This document shows, one piece after another, positions 63,192-64,000 of a stretch of 64,000 nt of DNA (positions within the stretch are counted from its first letter, which is position 1; the number at the start of each line of letters is the position of its first letter). Origin of the DNA: Scandinavium sp036271055 (GTDB lineage Bacteria; Pseudomonadota; Gammaproteobacteria; Enterobacterales; Enterobacteriaceae); assembly GCF_036271055.1 (NCBI RefSeq), contig NZ_DATBBJ010000101.1:16240-80239 (forward strand). The letters are read 5' to 3'. The position numbers were made by a program, and so were the translations under genes. The notes beneath the pieces are model-generated. The model made no database searches. It saw nothing but the letters and a program-made list of their open reading frames with translations, and was not told where the DNA came from.

Positions 63192-63737
63192 TTATTCCAC
63201 GGTCGTTGTCGGCTGCTTTTCGTTCTTGGCGTTGCGGGTCATCCACAGCGCCAGCGCCTTCAGGGAATCCGGTGTGAACTCGTCGCAGCGGGCGGTGATC
63301 TCTTCCGGTGACAGCCAGCAAACCTCACTGACCTCTTCCTCCTGCAGCGCAAACGGCCCGTGGGAAACGCAGCTGAACAGCCCGCCCCAGACGCGACAGT
63401 TATCATCTTCGAAGTAGAACTGCCCGTGTTCGGCGAACGGCACGCCGGCAATCCCTAATTCTTCTTCCGCTTCGCGGCGGGCAGAATCGAGAAGCTGTTC
63501 GTCGGACTGGACAACGCCACCCGCGGTAGCATCAAGCATGCCCGGCAGGAAGTCTTTCGACTCGGTACGGCGCTGCACCAGAATTTTGCCCATACCGTCA
63601 TGAACAACAATATAGGTAGCACGATGGCGCAACCGCTGCGCGCGCATTTGCTCACGGCTGGCTTGCGCTATCACTTCATTGTCTTCATTGACAATGTCTA
63701 CCCATTCCGTGCCAACAAAATGACTCTGTTCCACCAT
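63192..63737 (-). CDS. yfcD: Nudix hydrolase YfcD
   Basis: Predicted pyrophosphohydrolase; substrate not established. The Nudix box matches GX5EX7REUXEEXGU (GGVVQSDEQLLDSARREAEEELGI region, about 80-103). The 181 residues compare with 180 in E. coli. In E. coli yfcC precedes yfcD after pta; yfcC is absent here. Confidence 0.93.
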   Translation of the reverse strand: MVEQSHFVGTEWVDIVNEDNEVIAQASREQMRAQRLRHRATYIVVHDGMGKILVQRRTESKDFLPGMLDATAGGVVQSDEQLLDSARREAEEELGIAGVPFAEHGQFYFEDDNCRVWGGLFSCVSHGPFALQEEEVSEVCWLSPEEITARCDEFTPDSLKALALWMTRNAKNEKQPTTTVE

Positions 63738-63796
63738 CGGGAAACCTTCTCTTAGGGGCGCTCTTACGGCGCGTTATCGGTTCAACAAACGGTAAG

Positions 63797-64000
63797 TTAC
63801 GGGGTAATGTCCACCTGTGCAATAACCCCTTCACTTTCCAGGGCGTGAACGGTCAGAACACCATCATTCAGCATGCCGTAGCTGGCTTCAAAGCCACCTT
63901 TAGGGATGCTCGCAGAGCCCGGATTGAAGAAATATTGCCCTTCGCGCTTCCGCGCAACGGGAAGATGAGTATGACCGAAAATCAGCACATCGTGTGGCGC
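63797..64000 (-). CDS. yfcE: Phosphodiesterase YfcE, C-terminal part
   Basis: Mn2+-dependent phosphodiesterase of the MJ0936/YfcE family that acts on bis-pNPP in vitro. Only the last 67 codons are present; the gene continues past the right edge. The conserved metal motif GHTHLP and the family signature FNPGSASIPKGG are intact. 59 bp lie between it and yfcD, on the same strand. Confidence 0.9.
   Translation of the reverse strand, partial: APHDVLIFGHTHLPVARKREGQYFFNPGSASIPKGGFEASYGMLNDGVLTVHALESEGVIAQVDITP

Noticed and set aside
1..64000. Mobile elements, CRISPR arrays, tRNA or phage islands
   Set aside because: No repeat-spacer arrays, transposase-like proteins, tRNA cloverleafs or integrases were seen; gene content is core-like throughout.

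Overview
The window is chromosomal core DNA from a member of the Enterobacteriaceae close to Escherichia, Citrobacter, Enterobacter and Kluyvera. Nearly every protein can be aligned from memory with its E. coli K-12 counterpart at almost full length, and the gene order mqo > yojI-alkB-ada-apbE-ompC-micF-rcsDB-rcsC-gyrA-ubiG-nrdAB-yfaE-yfaYZ-menECBHDF-elaBA-rnz-nuo-lrhA-alaA-yfbRSTUV-ackA-pta-yfcDE matches the K-12 map with segments missing. I cannot name the genus. GyrA carries Thr at position 83 rather than the Ser of E. coli.

Layout. 1-9.4 kb: 5' part of mqo, a SulP-type anion transporter and an MgtE Mg2+ channel that K-12 lacks here, the ABC exporter YojI, the alkylation-repair pair ada-alkB, the flavinyltransferase apbE and the porin ompC. 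9.4-16.4 kb: the micF antisense RNA and the Rcs phosphorelay (rcsD, rcsB, rcsC). 16.5-26 kb: gyrA, ubiG, the class Ia ribonucleotide reductase operon nrdA-nrdB-yfaE with NrdR-like and DnaA boxes, then yfaY and yfaZ. 26.3-33.3 kb: the menaquinone operon menF-D-H-B-C-E. 33.4-36.3 kb: elaB, elaA, the RNase Z gene and a cheV-like gene. 36.3-51.2 kb: the 13-gene complex I operon nuoA-N on the minus strand. 51.8-64 kb: lrhA, alaA, yfbR, yfbS, hxpA, yfbU, yfbV, the acetate pathway ackA-pta, yfcD and the 3' part of yfcE.

The genes cover respiration (malate:quinone oxidoreductase, complex I, ubiquinone and menaquinone synthesis), overflow acetate metabolism, dNTP supply, DNA topology and repair, and envelope sensing and permeability. 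Several are connected by known regulation: MicF pairs with ompF mRNA, RcsB acts on lrhA in E. coli, and the lrhA product controls motility.

I found no phage, insertion sequence, CRISPR array, tRNA, rRNA or defence island, and no coding region looks frameshifted. I see no convincing evidence of an undescribed biological system. The points most worth a second look are small: paired palindromes in the mqo/SulP intergenic region, a short membrane-protein reading frame in the ompC/micF control region, the STAS-less SulP gene beside mgtE, the simplified yfaZ-menE junction, and the long lrhA leader with an RcsB-like site and a perfect palindrome.
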